From Saccharomyces uvarum (Eukaryota > Ascomycota > Saccharomycetes > Saccharomycetales > Saccharomycetaceae): a stretch of DNA of 64,000 bases. Positions 31,817 through 40,350 of the stretch are shown here, piece by piece; position 1 is the first letter of the stretch; every line of letters starts with the position of its first letter. The DNA lies in assembly GCA_947243795.1 (NCBI GenBank), contig OX365931.1:558001-622000 (forward strand). Direction: 5' to 3'. The notes under the pieces were generated by a model. That model saw only the letters and a list, made by a program, of their open reading frames with translations, was not told the DNA's origin and searched no databases. Both the position numbers and the translations under genes were made by a program.

Positions 31817-32063
31817 TTTTGCTTTGGAGTTCTTAATCAGTTTTCTATATGAATTTGGAAAGTAAACGCCTTTTAGGTTCTTTTGATCACCATACAGACC
31901 TATGCGTTTTTTCGTCTGCCTACCAGAGAGATTTGGATCGATGCCTAACGCAGTTCGCAAGGAAGGAGGGCCTTGTCTGAGACCGCTCCGTTGCGGAAGG
32001 AACAGTTCGAAAGGCCATGGCAGGAGCTACAGAGAGATGGCCTCTCTCCAGAACCGGAGAATC

Positions 32064-32084
32064 GTTCATCCCAGAGGGATGAAC
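32064..32084. repeat. Perfect 9-bp inverted repeat in GC-rich island
   Basis: GTTCATCCC and GGGATGAAC are separated by three bases. An outer pair, CTCTCCAG (32044-32051) and CTGGAGAG (32100-32107), surrounds it, giving a nested two-arm foldback within a region of about 57% GC. Confidence 0.8.
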
Positions 32085-32221
32085 TAAGGAGGAGCGAGCC
32101 TGGAGAGGGCAATGCGTCCGCTTGGGCCTTCATTCCTAGCGGAAAACGCTCTGCAAGTATCTGCTGGCGGTGAGTGGGGGCATCACGCACAAGAAAAAAA
32201 GGCCCTTAAAAAAACTGAGAA

Positions 32222-32250
32222 AATGTATGGATGTTAAAATGTGTGGGTGT
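32222..32250 (+). promoter_or_regulatory. Tandem Rap1 sites of RPL19A
   Basis: Two matches to the Rap1 consensus in the same orientation, 16 bp apart: TGTATGGATGT (weaker) and TGTGTGGGTGT (strong). Paired Rap1 sites with about this spacing are the hallmark of yeast ribosomal-protein promoters. They are about 420 bp upstream of the RPL19A start. Confidence 0.8.
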
Positions 32251-32317
32251 ACAAACCTGAAAAGTCACGCATTGGGTATTACCCTTAGAATAGACCAATT
32301 TTGAAATAGAGTTTTTT

Positions 32318-32380
32318 TTCATTGTTTGCTTGCCTTTAAATATATCATGAAATTTCTCGTAATAGGTATTCCATTGTTCT
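32318..32380 (+). promoter_or_regulatory. Two Rox1-like hypoxic repressor sites for AAC3
   Basis: TTCATTGTTTGC at 32318-32329 and CCATTGTTCT at 32371-32380 fit the Rox1 core YYNATTGTTYT. They lie 130-190 bp before AAC3, which is Rox1-repressed in air in S. cerevisiae. Confidence 0.65.
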
Positions 32381-32507
32381 TTTAAGAAACGTGCCTCTAG
32401 GTACACTTGCATTTCTCTGTATAGAAAATTTTATTTAATAGGGTGACTTTGACTTATTCAATTAACCACAAATAGATTAACGATATACAAGGATCTTGAG
32501 AAAAAAA

Positions 32508-33431
32508 ATGAGTAGTGACATTAAGCAACAAGAATCGAGCTTTGCTATCAATTTCTTAATGGGTGGTGTCAGTGCGGCAATCGCTAAGACCGCTGCCTCA
32601 CCCATTGAGAGAGTCAAGATCTTGATTCAAAATCAAGATGAAATGATCAAGCAAGGGACTCTGGAGAAAAAGTATTCCGGTATTGTAGAATGTTTCAAGA
32701 GAACTGCTAAACAAGAGGGTATGATCTCATTTTGGAGGGGAAATACTGCAAATGTTATTCGTTATTTCCCCACACAGGCTTTAAATTTTGCCTTCAAAGA
32801 TAAAATTAAATTAATGTTTGGTTTCAAAAAAGAGGAAGGTTATGGTAAATGGTTTGCAGGTAATCTAGCCTCTGGTGGTGCTGCGGGTGCTCTTTCGTTA
32901 TTATTTGTCTATTCATTAGATTTCGCTAGAACAAGATTGGCCGCTGATGCTAAATCCTCCAAGAAGGGCGGCTCACGCCAATTCAACGGGCTGGTTGATG
33001 TTTACAAAAAGACTCTAAAATCTGATGGTATTGCCGGATTATACAGAGGGTTCATGCCTTCAGTAGTTGGTATTGTTGTTTATAGAGGGTTGTATTTTGG
33101 GTTATTCGATTCTCTTAAGCCACTGGTATTAACCGGCTCATTAGACGGTTCATTTTTGGCTTCATTCTTATTGGGTTGGGTGGTCACTACAGGTGCTTCA
33201 ACATGTTCATACCCATTGGACACGGTCAGAAGAAGGATGATGATGACTTCCGGTCAAGCCATCAAATATGAAGGTGCTATGGATTGTCTCAGGAAGATCG
33301 TGGCAGCCGAAGGTGTCGGATCATTATTCAAAGGCTGCGGTGCCAATATCCTAAGGAGTGTTGCTGGCGCAGGTGTTATCTCCATGTATGATCAATTGCA
33401 GATGATATTGTTTGGTAAGAAATTCAAGTAA
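32508..33431 (+). CDS. AAC3: Anaerobic mitochondrial ADP/ATP carrier Aac3
   Basis: A 307-residue protein from the ATG at 32508 (MSSDIKQQE), the S. cerevisiae length. It has three tandem carrier repeats, each with the PX[DE]XX[KR] signature: SPIERVK, YSLDFAR (first residue variant, as in the family) and YPLDTVR. The ADP/ATP-carrier-specific RRRMMM follows the third. It exchanges cytosolic and matrix adenine nucleotides across the inner membrane, mainly under low oxygen, which the Rox1-like sites upstream support. It is the whole-genome-duplication partner of PET9/AAC2 in S. cerevisiae, which matters for the KH gene next to it. Confidence 0.97.
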   Translation: MSSDIKQQESSFAINFLMGGVSAAIAKTAASPIERVKILIQNQDEMIKQGTLEKKYSGIVECFKRTAKQEGMISFWRGNTANVIRYFPTQALNFAFKDKIKLMFGFKKEEGYGKWFAGNLASGGAAGALSLLFVYSLDFARTRLAADAKSSKKGGSRQFNGLVDVYKKTLKSDGIAGLYRGFMPSVVGIVVYRGLYFGLFDSLKPLVLTGSLDGSFLASFLLGWVVTTGASTCSYPLDTVRRRMMMTSGQAIKYEGAMDCLRKIVAAEGVGSLFKGCGANILRSVAGAGVISMYDQLQMILFGKKFK

Positions 33432-33595
33432 CCTTTCTTAAAAGCAAACTAATAAATATCTTCTCTTAGAACTTTTTTTCTTTTTTTTTTAAATCTCATT
33501 TTAACCGCTGACTTGTTTATAGATAAAAATAATAGAAGGCATATAGATTAATCCTTTTTTTTCATTGCAAAAGCACGATTATATAAATACATAGA

Positions 33596-34600
33596 TCAGC
33601 TACTGGATGAAATTTCTGGTGACTTTTCTGAGGAATAACTTTGACGTCTTTCCCTTTCAGTCTTCAAATTGTTAAATAGCATCTTTTCAGCGATTTGGAC
33701 ATTTCTCTCCAAGTTTCCTACAATGGTGAAAGTTCTTTCTTGAGTAGATTTCCCCTTTGCGTTATCTTGGTTTTCGATTAGTATCTTGGTCTTTGTATAC
33801 TTTCTTAAGTTAGCAATTCTATTACCCCCTCTACCCACAAGAGCACCGACAAATTCTTCCGGAATCATGACTGTAGATTTAAACTCTGCTGATCTATCAT
33901 TAGAGCCTCTTAAGGCTTTCGCAAGATGAGGAAAATACATCCTTTCCGAACGCTTACCATTAGACGAATCTTCTGAGGTGGGTTCCATATCCAATTGGGA
34001 AATCTGCAACCAAGTCTGGCCGATGGAGAGTGGCAAGCCTTGGACTTCTAGTACCCGATCTTCGCTATCTGGTAAGCAATGTTTCGAGGCAAGTATTCTG
34101 ACGTCGTTGTCATCCATTAGTTTTTTAATCACAGCACCATTCTTTCCGATAATAGCAGAAGTTTCTGAATTGGAAAAAAGTAGTCTGACAGTAGTTAGCT
34201 TATTTTTATTTGTAACTTTCTCAAAATCAGACTCAGTTGGTGTGGGAAGAAGAATTTTCAAGAAATGGAATTTATGGTCATTTTGGAGCAGTTTTTCCAT
34301 GATCTCATCGTCGCCAGTAAAGCATTCTAAAATCTTTGCGAGAGCTTCACAGACATTTCTAGCGTCCTCACTTTCGACAACTAAGACTCTATCAGAACAA
34401 CCTTCTTTAACTTCGGAAAACACCAGGTTAGCGTTTTTTTGTGTCTCGACGTCTTTAAGGAATGTACCAACTGAACCACAATCCTCTGTACCGACCAAAA
34501 TTTCCGCTTCTAACAAGGAAAGAAGGACTCTTGCGGAAAAGGTGGCATGCCCTTTAGAATTTTCGGTGGATTCTATAAATTTTGAAGGTGAAGAAGACAT
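33596..34600 (-). CDS. Three-KH-domain RNA-binding protein, HEK2/KHD1-like
   Basis: A 334-residue protein from the ATG at 34600 (MSSSPSKFIESTEN). The order and spacing match Hek2/Khd1: KH1 around 25-95 (ARVLLSLLEAEILVG...GCSDRVLVV), KH2 around 140-190 (VRLLFSNSETSAIIGKNGAVIKKL) and KH3 around 245-300 (TVMIPEEFVGALVGRGGNRIANL). Short shared segments such as YFPHLAKA, RKYTKTKI and LPDSEDRVLEVQG align with Hek2 YFPHLKKS, KTFTKTNI and LPASDERIIEIQG. KH2 and KH3 keep the GXXG RNA-gripping loop; KH1 does not. Hek2 binds and represses mRNAs such as ASH1 and also binds telomeres. I know of no gene here in S. cerevisiae. Synteny (convergent with an ADP/ATP carrier gene, as HEK2 is with PET9) makes it a HEK2 ohnolog. 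Confidence 0.85.
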   Translation of the reverse strand: MSSSPSKFIESTENSKGHATFSARVLLSLLEAEILVGTEDCGSVGTFLKDVETQKNANLVFSEVKEGCSDRVLVVESEDARNVCEALAKILECFTGDDEIMEKLLQNDHKFHFLKILLPTPTESDFEKVTNKNKLTTVRLLFSNSETSAIIGKNGAVIKKLMDDNDVRILASKHCLPDSEDRVLEVQGLPLSIGQTWLQISQLDMEPTSEDSSNGKRSERMYFPHLAKALRGSNDRSAEFKSTVMIPEEFVGALVGRGGNRIANLRKYTKTKILIENQDNAKGKSTQERTFTIVGNLERNVQIAEKMLFNNLKTERERRQSYSSEKSPEISSSS

Positions 34601-35456
34601 GATATACAACGGTGTTCAATTTCACTCTTTTGATCTAAACCACTTTCAACGTATTTACAACAGCCTATCAAAATTAAGAAAAGAAAAGCTCGAAAAATGA
34701 GGAAAAAAATTGAGTTCTTGTCAAACGTTAACTTGTTTTCTTATTTATATGGGGATTGTTCAAGTATGTATATGTATGTATACGCTATTGAAAGGATCCC
34801 TTAGTCGGCTGCGCAGAAAAGTGTGCCTTACACTGACCGCACCGCGCACTTAGCTAAGCGCCGCCCCTGCCCTGATCTAGAAGTAAAGAGAAGGGCCCTA
34901 CTCTACTCACCACAGAATGGGCCAGCGCAAAGTAATGCTTACTGCGCACTCAATTGGCAAGATCCTTCGAATTGCTGTTTATTTTAGTTTGGGTTTCGTA
35001 AAGCTCGTTCTATCTGTAGAGAAAAGAGCAACAAAATACTACGAAGATACGAAACCAAAACGTAATTAAAAAAAATTCATATACGTATACGAACTATCTA
35101 CCAGCTGGTAGATTTATATATCTAGAATATTTATGTAAATCATGTATATGAATAAGAGTGAAGTGATTCTGGGAAAAAAAACATCAAGGGTAAACAGACA
35201 TATTGAGCAATGACAAAACTCGCAATGGAAAAGAGAGTCACTGTAAGGACTTCACAGGAAGTAGTATCTTTATCGTTTTTTATTTTTTTCTTTTAATCAG
35301 TGAACTCCATACTTTTCACCTATCTTTTTTCTCTCTATAGGATATGTTAGATTTATAAGCAATAATGAAATGAAATTACGACTCAATGAAAAAAGGGATG
35401 CTAATCAAACCATGCATGTGCACGTGTATGTATGCAGTGAGTATCCGCTCGTTTGT
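34601..35456. other. Promoter of the KH gene and YBR085C-A 3' region
   Basis: 856 bp with no gene recognised. It holds an 18-bp perfect palindrome at 35096-35113 in an AT-rich, TATA-rich setting, and a more GC-rich patch near 34800-34900. Confidence 0.5.
35096..35113. repeat. 18-bp perfect palindrome
   Basis: ATCTACCAGCTGGTAGAT reads the same on both strands. It is an E-box-like CAGCTG core extended symmetrically by six bases on each side. Function unknown. Confidence 0.75.
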
Positions 35457-35714
35457 TTAAGCCTGGCCCGCCAAATCCAAGAGATAGTCTTTAGCTTCAC
35501 CGAGAATATTGGCAATGACTTCACCGCCCATTAACACATAGCCGTGCGATTTATCTTCGCTGAGGACTGTTTGGATTTCATTGTTTTTCTTCTGTTGCTT
35601 TTTCAAGAACTCTTGGTATCCACTTACAGTGGTCAACTCAACAGGGGCACTTTGCAAAAAAGAACCGGTGGAATGAGTAAAATTTGTGTTTTGTTTATAT
35701 AGAGCAGATGACAT
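35457..35714 (-). CDS. Conserved 85-residue protein of unknown function (YBR085C-A)
   Basis: The ATG at 35714 gives MSSALYKQNTNFTHSTGSFL and ends in AKDYLLDLAGQA, 85 residues and nearly identical to S. cerevisiae YBR085C-A. It has no signal peptide or membrane segment. The centre is charged (KKQQKKNNEIQ) and the C-terminus could form a short amphipathic helix. The strong conservation of such a short protein across Saccharomyces shows it is a real gene. The in-frame extension upstream of this Met does not look conserved. Confidence 0.92.
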   Translation of the reverse strand: MSSALYKQNTNFTHSTGSFLQSAPVELTTVSGYQEFLKKQQKKNNEIQTVLSEDKSHGYVLMGGEVIANILGEAKDYLLDLAGQA

Positions 35715-36774
35715 GTTGTAGTTTATGATGTGGTGTTTTTTTAACTTGCTTCTTAAGAAATTATAGGTAGAGCAGAGCGTTTCCATTATCAAGCCAAAAC
35801 GGCGAACCCCAAGGCCCTTTTATAGAGATGAGATGATCCGGTGATAACTGCATGTGCCCAAAAAAAACCCAGATCACATTACTAATGAGGGTCAAACCAA
35901 GAAAAAAAAAAACCGCGAAAACAAAATGCGGGTCAAAAGAGGGAAAAAGGAAGAGGGACAAGATGTGGGCGCTGACGTAACTGCCCTTGGTAGGGACACG
36001 TACCGAGCGTTCAACAAGAGCAAATCGTTATAACACCAAACGTAATCTTAACAACTACCATCGCATCATTCAACCGGTGTTGCATCTTGGTTGTAGTTCT
36101 GTTTTCAACCCAAAATCATCCGCCCCGACTGCGCGTCCCGAAAAGGGTACAGGGGGTGACCTAAATACAGCAAGCATTCCACTTTTCATGGGATGCCCCG
36201 TTTACATAACTACATCGTCCACTACTTAGTCTCTTTTCCATCTTGCATCCAAAAAAAACCGGATCGCTTTCCTTTTCTTTCCTTTTAGATCTACACCAAT
36301 ATCTTCTCGTTCTATTTCACCCCTAGAAATTGGACCCGGCCTAGACTTTTTTGCCGCCCTTCAAGATTTTCAGCCTCTTCCTACCAGATTCCGGAAAACG
36401 GCGTCTTCGTCTTGCTAAGGCCGCGGTTAAAAGATACAACCTAAAGCTGCTGTTGACTCAATCCCCTCTCCCTTGGACTCAATGGGTGGTCGACGTACGT
36501 CACGAATCCTGGCAGACAACGTGATTATTTGGGAAGGAGGGACCATGTACGTGGTACGAGCCAGTGTAAATTCAAACGAAAGCCTGCTGTTTTAACTTGC
36601 AGCGGGTCCTTGCAGTGCGAAATGCGTGGCTTGAAAAGGAGAAAATTAGCTAAGGCTGTGTTTGCAGCTTAGAAGAGATACACAAAGAAAAGTAAACTTG
36701 AGAAAAAAAGATACATATTAGTTTAACGTCATTGTGTTATAAAAAGAGATAAATTAAGTAGTGTTTGGCCTGCA
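35715..36774. other. IST2-YBR085C-A intergenic region, 1.06 kb
   Basis: Long promoter of YBR085C-A plus the IST2 3' region. A C/A-rich stress-element-like run (CAGGGGG, 36149-36155) and mixed GC-rich patches are seen, but no gene. It is long for an 85-residue gene, which suggests complex control or an unseen non-coding transcript. Confidence 0.45.
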
Positions 36775-39633
36775 TCATAATTTCTTTTTCAACTTATGCA
36801 GCAGCCCCTTTTTACGTTTTGGCTTTTCTTTTGTCGCTGATGATGAAGATGAAGATTCAGCTGCCTTGGAATTGCTCGTGGCATTCTTCACTCCCGCATC
36901 ACGATGGTGGTGGTGATGGTGATGGTGATGAGCAGCATCAGCAGCGCTGTTGTTTGATGGTCTTGTAGATTCTTTGGTTTCCTTCGTGGAAATGGATCTT
37001 ACTGGGCCATTCTTATTGTTTAACGCACTATTCTTCGTTTGCTCGGTAGTCACGGAAGCCTTCGAATGGTCATCGTTAACGCCTGTGCTGAGGACTGGTT
37101 TGATGGTCCCATTGGTATTTACCGGGTTCGCCGTGGCAACATCGTTCATAACTTCAGCGTTATCATCACCATGTGTAACAGCAATCTTGGGTATTTGATC
37201 GATTTTCGTGCTGAATGCATCAGGAGCGGTGCTGTTTGTATTTAATTTGCTTTCGGTGTTTACCGCACTCGTGTCGGTAACGTTCGAGGTTTCCCCACTG
37301 GATTTCCCGTCTCTGATGGAATTACCATCTTCGTCAAATCTTAAGTTGTAGTTTTTAGAAGTTGGTATAGTTTCAGGTAGAGTGGCACCTGCAACACCGT
37401 ATGACCCGACAGTGGGCACTTTGGCCAAGGCGTTTCCTTTTTCATTGTTTTCCATGGCCACTGGTATTTCATTGTTTTCCAAGGCCACTGGCTTTTCGTT
37501 CTTTTCCAAGGCCACTAGCTTTTCATTAGTAGTTCCGGTTTTATTGCTATTGCCAGAATCGACAGCGTCAGCACCGGATGGAGAGGAAGAAGAAGAAGAT
37601 GATGATGTGGGAAAAGTGGAAGGACCCTTTTTAGACTGGGCGGTACCCCGTCTTTCAACTCCATTGGCAAGAGAAACAGACTGTTTCTCATTGATTTCAT
37701 GAGGCGAGTAATCCTTGGTAGACCCTCTCCTTTGGGTCAGTTCTTTTTCGTTATCAGGATTGAACTTGGCAGCAGGAATGTAGTCAAAATCTTCTTGTTT
37801 TGAAGATTTTTCCGTATTCGTTATATTAGTTGGCACGATTCCATTGGAAATATCATCCCGTGAAGATTTTAGAATATTAGAGACAAGGAAGAAAAGGGCA
37901 ACACTGACATGCTCAATAAAAACGGCATGTAATACAATACTCACCCATGAGTGGTTTATTGGATTTGCCAAATACCAGAGCTTACTCATATGGATAGAAG
38001 TGTGTGCACCGACATCTGGTAGGTTGCAGTTTTCATACATGTAAGTTAAAGTGGCGGTGATGACAGTACCCAAGACCGCGAAAATAACCAAAACAGAGTT
38101 CCATAGACCCACAGTCAATCTTTTGGTAACAGAGACAGAAGATGACTTATCGTCAATTGGGAATGAGAAATATTCTGGTTTGCTGTAAAGAACGGCTTTT
38201 CTTAAATCGATTTGATAAACTACCAAATTAACTACCAAACATATGAATGGGGCCAATGGCCAAATGGTAGAAAACATAACAAGATAACCGAATTGTAATA
38301 TAATCTTTCTAAAGTTTGCATCCAAATCGAATGTGGCTCCCCACGGATCTGTCTCATACGATTTAACCTTTGACCAAATTTGCTTGTCTGATGGGCTCAG
38401 TTGGTCTTTACTAATTTCATTTTCGGCTTTCACGAACTCAGGGTTTGGTCCATTGATTTTGTTCATTGCGAAATTGACAAGGCTTGGAACAAAATTTTCT
38501 AGACTGAATTGAATTACTTGGTTGATAACGATAAAGTAGAAAAATTGGGCTTCATAACGCTTTGTGTCAATAACAAAATCCGAATCGTTTATAGGCAAAC
38601 GAGCCAATATCGTGATGGTATTGAAAAATTTGGCTCTTATTTCGGCTGTCAATAGATGACCCATTGGCAAATAAAGGAATAAAGTTATCATCAATGGAAC
38701 ATAACTGGATAAAAAGATAATAACAAAATTCTTAGCCTCTTTGGATTTCTTTGCACTCATTGCACTGGTATGATTTTCCCAATTTGTCATTGGTTCCACA
38801 AAATATTTATTGTAGACAATTGTTAAAACTGGAGTGAATGCGGAAATTAGTATTGTGGGCAAGAATGACAAAACAGACACCATTGGGCCATTATAAATTT
38901 GCTTGATGAAAATCTCTAATGCAAAACAACACAACTGGAATGATACCAATACAACACCAAAAAGCAAGGCCACTGGTATGAAACAGCATTTTTTCAACAT
39001 GGCAGTTGAGCCTGCATTTCCCCGAACCTTTTGTTGATCACGAAGGAACTCAATGGTGGAAAATGAGGTGTATTGACTTAATCTATCCGACCAAAATGGC
39101 TCGTATTTATAAAGCCAGAAGGCTACAAATAATAGAGTCCATATCATAGTAAACAATGAATAAGTGGAATTGAATTCATATGTGAAATTAGATAAGAATC
39201 TGATCAATAATCCAAAAAAGGAAAATGGAATCAACCATTTTATGTAGTTTTGTAAGAATGCAAAATATAGGGATTCTTTGGGATTGTTGGTTAAATTTGA
39301 TAAATTGTACAATTCGTACTGTTTTGGAGTTTCCAATAATTTCGTTTTGTCCTTAGAAGCCAGCTTATGCAAATTACTGGACAATTCAGTATCATGGAAT
39401 GGTATGATAGATTCAATAAAGCCCAAGTTCTTTAGGGATGAAAACAGTGACTTGGCTCTATCCTGATGGATTCTAATGAACGCATAATTTGTTTTCAAAT
39501 CATGGCCGGGTTTGATAATTGAATCAATATGCAAACGCTTAAATTCCACGCACAAACTTTTCTCGTTAGCGCTTGAAATCTTATTGAATACAATAACACA
39601 GTTCGGATCTAAGGATGTGATTGTCTGCGACAT
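36775..39633 (-). CDS. IST2: Cortical ER anoctamin-like tether Ist2
   Basis: A 952-residue protein from the ATG at 39633 (MSQTITSLDPNCVIVFNK). The N-terminal ~580 residues hold the TMEM16/anoctamin-type membrane domain, with eight or more hydrophobic segments (for example WLIPFSFFGLLIRFL near 130). A disordered linker of about 350 residues follows, rich in Ser, Thr, Asn and Lys, then a run of ten His (37-residue zone near 900). The end is a Lys-rich cortical sorting signal (KPKRKKGLLHKLKKKL) that binds plasma-membrane PI(4,5)P2. Ist2 bridges ER and plasma membrane and recruits Osh6. The linker carries a 27-bp tandem repeat not matched in the S. cerevisiae sequence I recall. Confidence 0.96.
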   Translation of the reverse strand: MSQTITSLDPNCVIVFNKISSANEKSLCVEFKRLHIDSIIKPGHDLKTNYAFIRIHQDRAKSLFSSLKNLGFIESIIPFHDTELSSNLHKLASKDKTKLLETPKQYELYNLSNLTNNPKESLYFAFLQNYIKWLIPFSFFGLLIRFLSNFTYEFNSTYSLFTMIWTLLFVAFWLYKYEPFWSDRLSQYTSFSTIEFLRDQQKVRGNAGSTAMLKKCCFIPVALLFGVVLVSFQLCCFALEIFIKQIYNGPMVSVLSFLPTILISAFTPVLTIVYNKYFVEPMTNWENHTSAMSAKKSKEAKNFVIIFLSSYVPLMITLFLYLPMGHLLTAEIRAKFFNTITILARLPINDSDFVIDTKRYEAQFFYFIVINQVIQFSLENFVPSLVNFAMNKINGPNPEFVKAENEISKDQLSPSDKQIWSKVKSYETDPWGATFDLDANFRKIILQFGYLVMFSTIWPLAPFICLVVNLVVYQIDLRKAVLYSKPEYFSFPIDDKSSSVSVTKRLTVGLWNSVLVIFAVLGTVITATLTYMYENCNLPDVGAHTSIHMSKLWYLANPINHSWVSIVLHAVFIEHVSVALFFLVSNILKSSRDDISNGIVPTNITNTEKSSKQEDFDYIPAAKFNPDNEKELTQRRGSTKDYSPHEINEKQSVSLANGVERRGTAQSKKGPSTFPTSSSSSSSSPSGADAVDSGNSNKTGTTNEKLVALEKNEKPVALENNEIPVAMENNEKGNALAKVPTVGSYGVAGATLPETIPTSKNYNLRFDEDGNSIRDGKSSGETSNVTDTSAVNTESKLNTNSTAPDAFSTKIDQIPKIAVTHGDDNAEVMNDVATANPVNTNGTIKPVLSTGVNDDHSKASVTTEQTKNSALNNKNGPVRSISTKETKESTRPSNNSAADAAHHHHHHHHHRDAGVKNATSNSKAAESSSSSSATKEKPKRKKGLLHKLKKKL
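37441..37521 (-). repeat. 27-bp minisatellite inside the IST2 linker
   Basis: Three direct 27-bp units (37441-37467, 37468-37494, 37495-37521) encode nine-residue units like NEKPVALEN, NEIPVAMEN and NEKLVALEK. The frame is kept, so repeat number changes linker length only. Confidence 0.85.
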
Positions 39634-40350
39634 AATGTATTTTATATGCGCTTCTGTTTTTATTTTTTCCACGTGTTTGACAAACTAGCAAAGTTCTAGC
39701 ACAATATTAATATTAATAAAGATTAGTTCTAGCAATAAACGTTATATTAAAGCGACGATCCAAATATCTTTTCGAGCCCCCTATTTTTAGCTTCCCTTAT
39801 TAAAATAGCAGCTATGAGGAAAAAGGGAGATTTTCAAAGAAGCCAAATGTACCTGCAGAAAAGACTATTTTTTCCAATTAGGGAATGTGAGAGCAACAAA
39901 TATATTACCACAAGCTTATCACAATGTCTAACACCCGTATAGCACTGCTGTACTCTTGCTTGAGAAACAACAAAAAAAGCAGACAAAAAAGTGCCTTTGT
40001 TACTTTCGTCCCTGATGGAAAAAAACGAAAAGTTTCTCGCAGAGTGAAAAATGTCAAGAAAAGAATCTGCAAGATAGGAATATTGCACAAGAAGGTGTTG
40101 TAGTTTCCAAGGCCATATATTTAGAAACAAAATGCTATGGCAAAGCTTATGTAGAAGAATATTATAAACATATTTAAGTTGCGAATGTTGTTATATGTAT
40201 ACCTTTTCTTGAAGGATTTTTTCCAGTAGGGCTGCGGTGTGGCCTCTTGGTTATTTTAACGCGATTTTTTCGTTCTTCTAAACTGCAAACATAGTTTATC
40301 ACCTACTTGGTGCGTCAAGAAGGCCAAAAGATTAGCAAAATTTGTCGATT
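39634..40350. other. IST2-RFC5 divergent promoter region
   Basis: 717 bp. An MCB-like ACGCGA lies at 40259-40264, about 90 bp before RFC5. A very basic 59-codon ORF occurs on the plus strand at 39924-40103 (see findings). A minus-strand frame overlaps it. Confidence 0.5.

Larger units (their letters stand above)
31817..32507. other. RPL19A-AAC3 divergent promoter region
   Basis: A 691-bp divergent promoter. From RPL19A outward it holds a GC-rich island (about 31920-32200), tandem Rap1 sites (32222-32250) and Rox1-like sites (32318-32329 and 32371-32380) nearer AAC3. Overlapping open frames inside the island are likely a by-product of its base composition. Confidence 0.6.

Noticed and set aside
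31973-32173. 66-codon ORF in the RPL19A-AAC3 GC-rich island
   Set aside because: Other frames on both strands are also open over the same DNA, as expected from base composition; no family recognised. The island itself is reported instead.
32206-32412. Minus-strand 68-codon ORF upstream of AAC3
   Set aside because: It covers the Rap1 and Rox1 sites and has no recognisable features.
33978-34700. 240-codon plus-strand ORF opposite the KH gene
   Set aside because: Fully antisense to a gene with clear KH motifs; it is a Ser-rich shadow frame.
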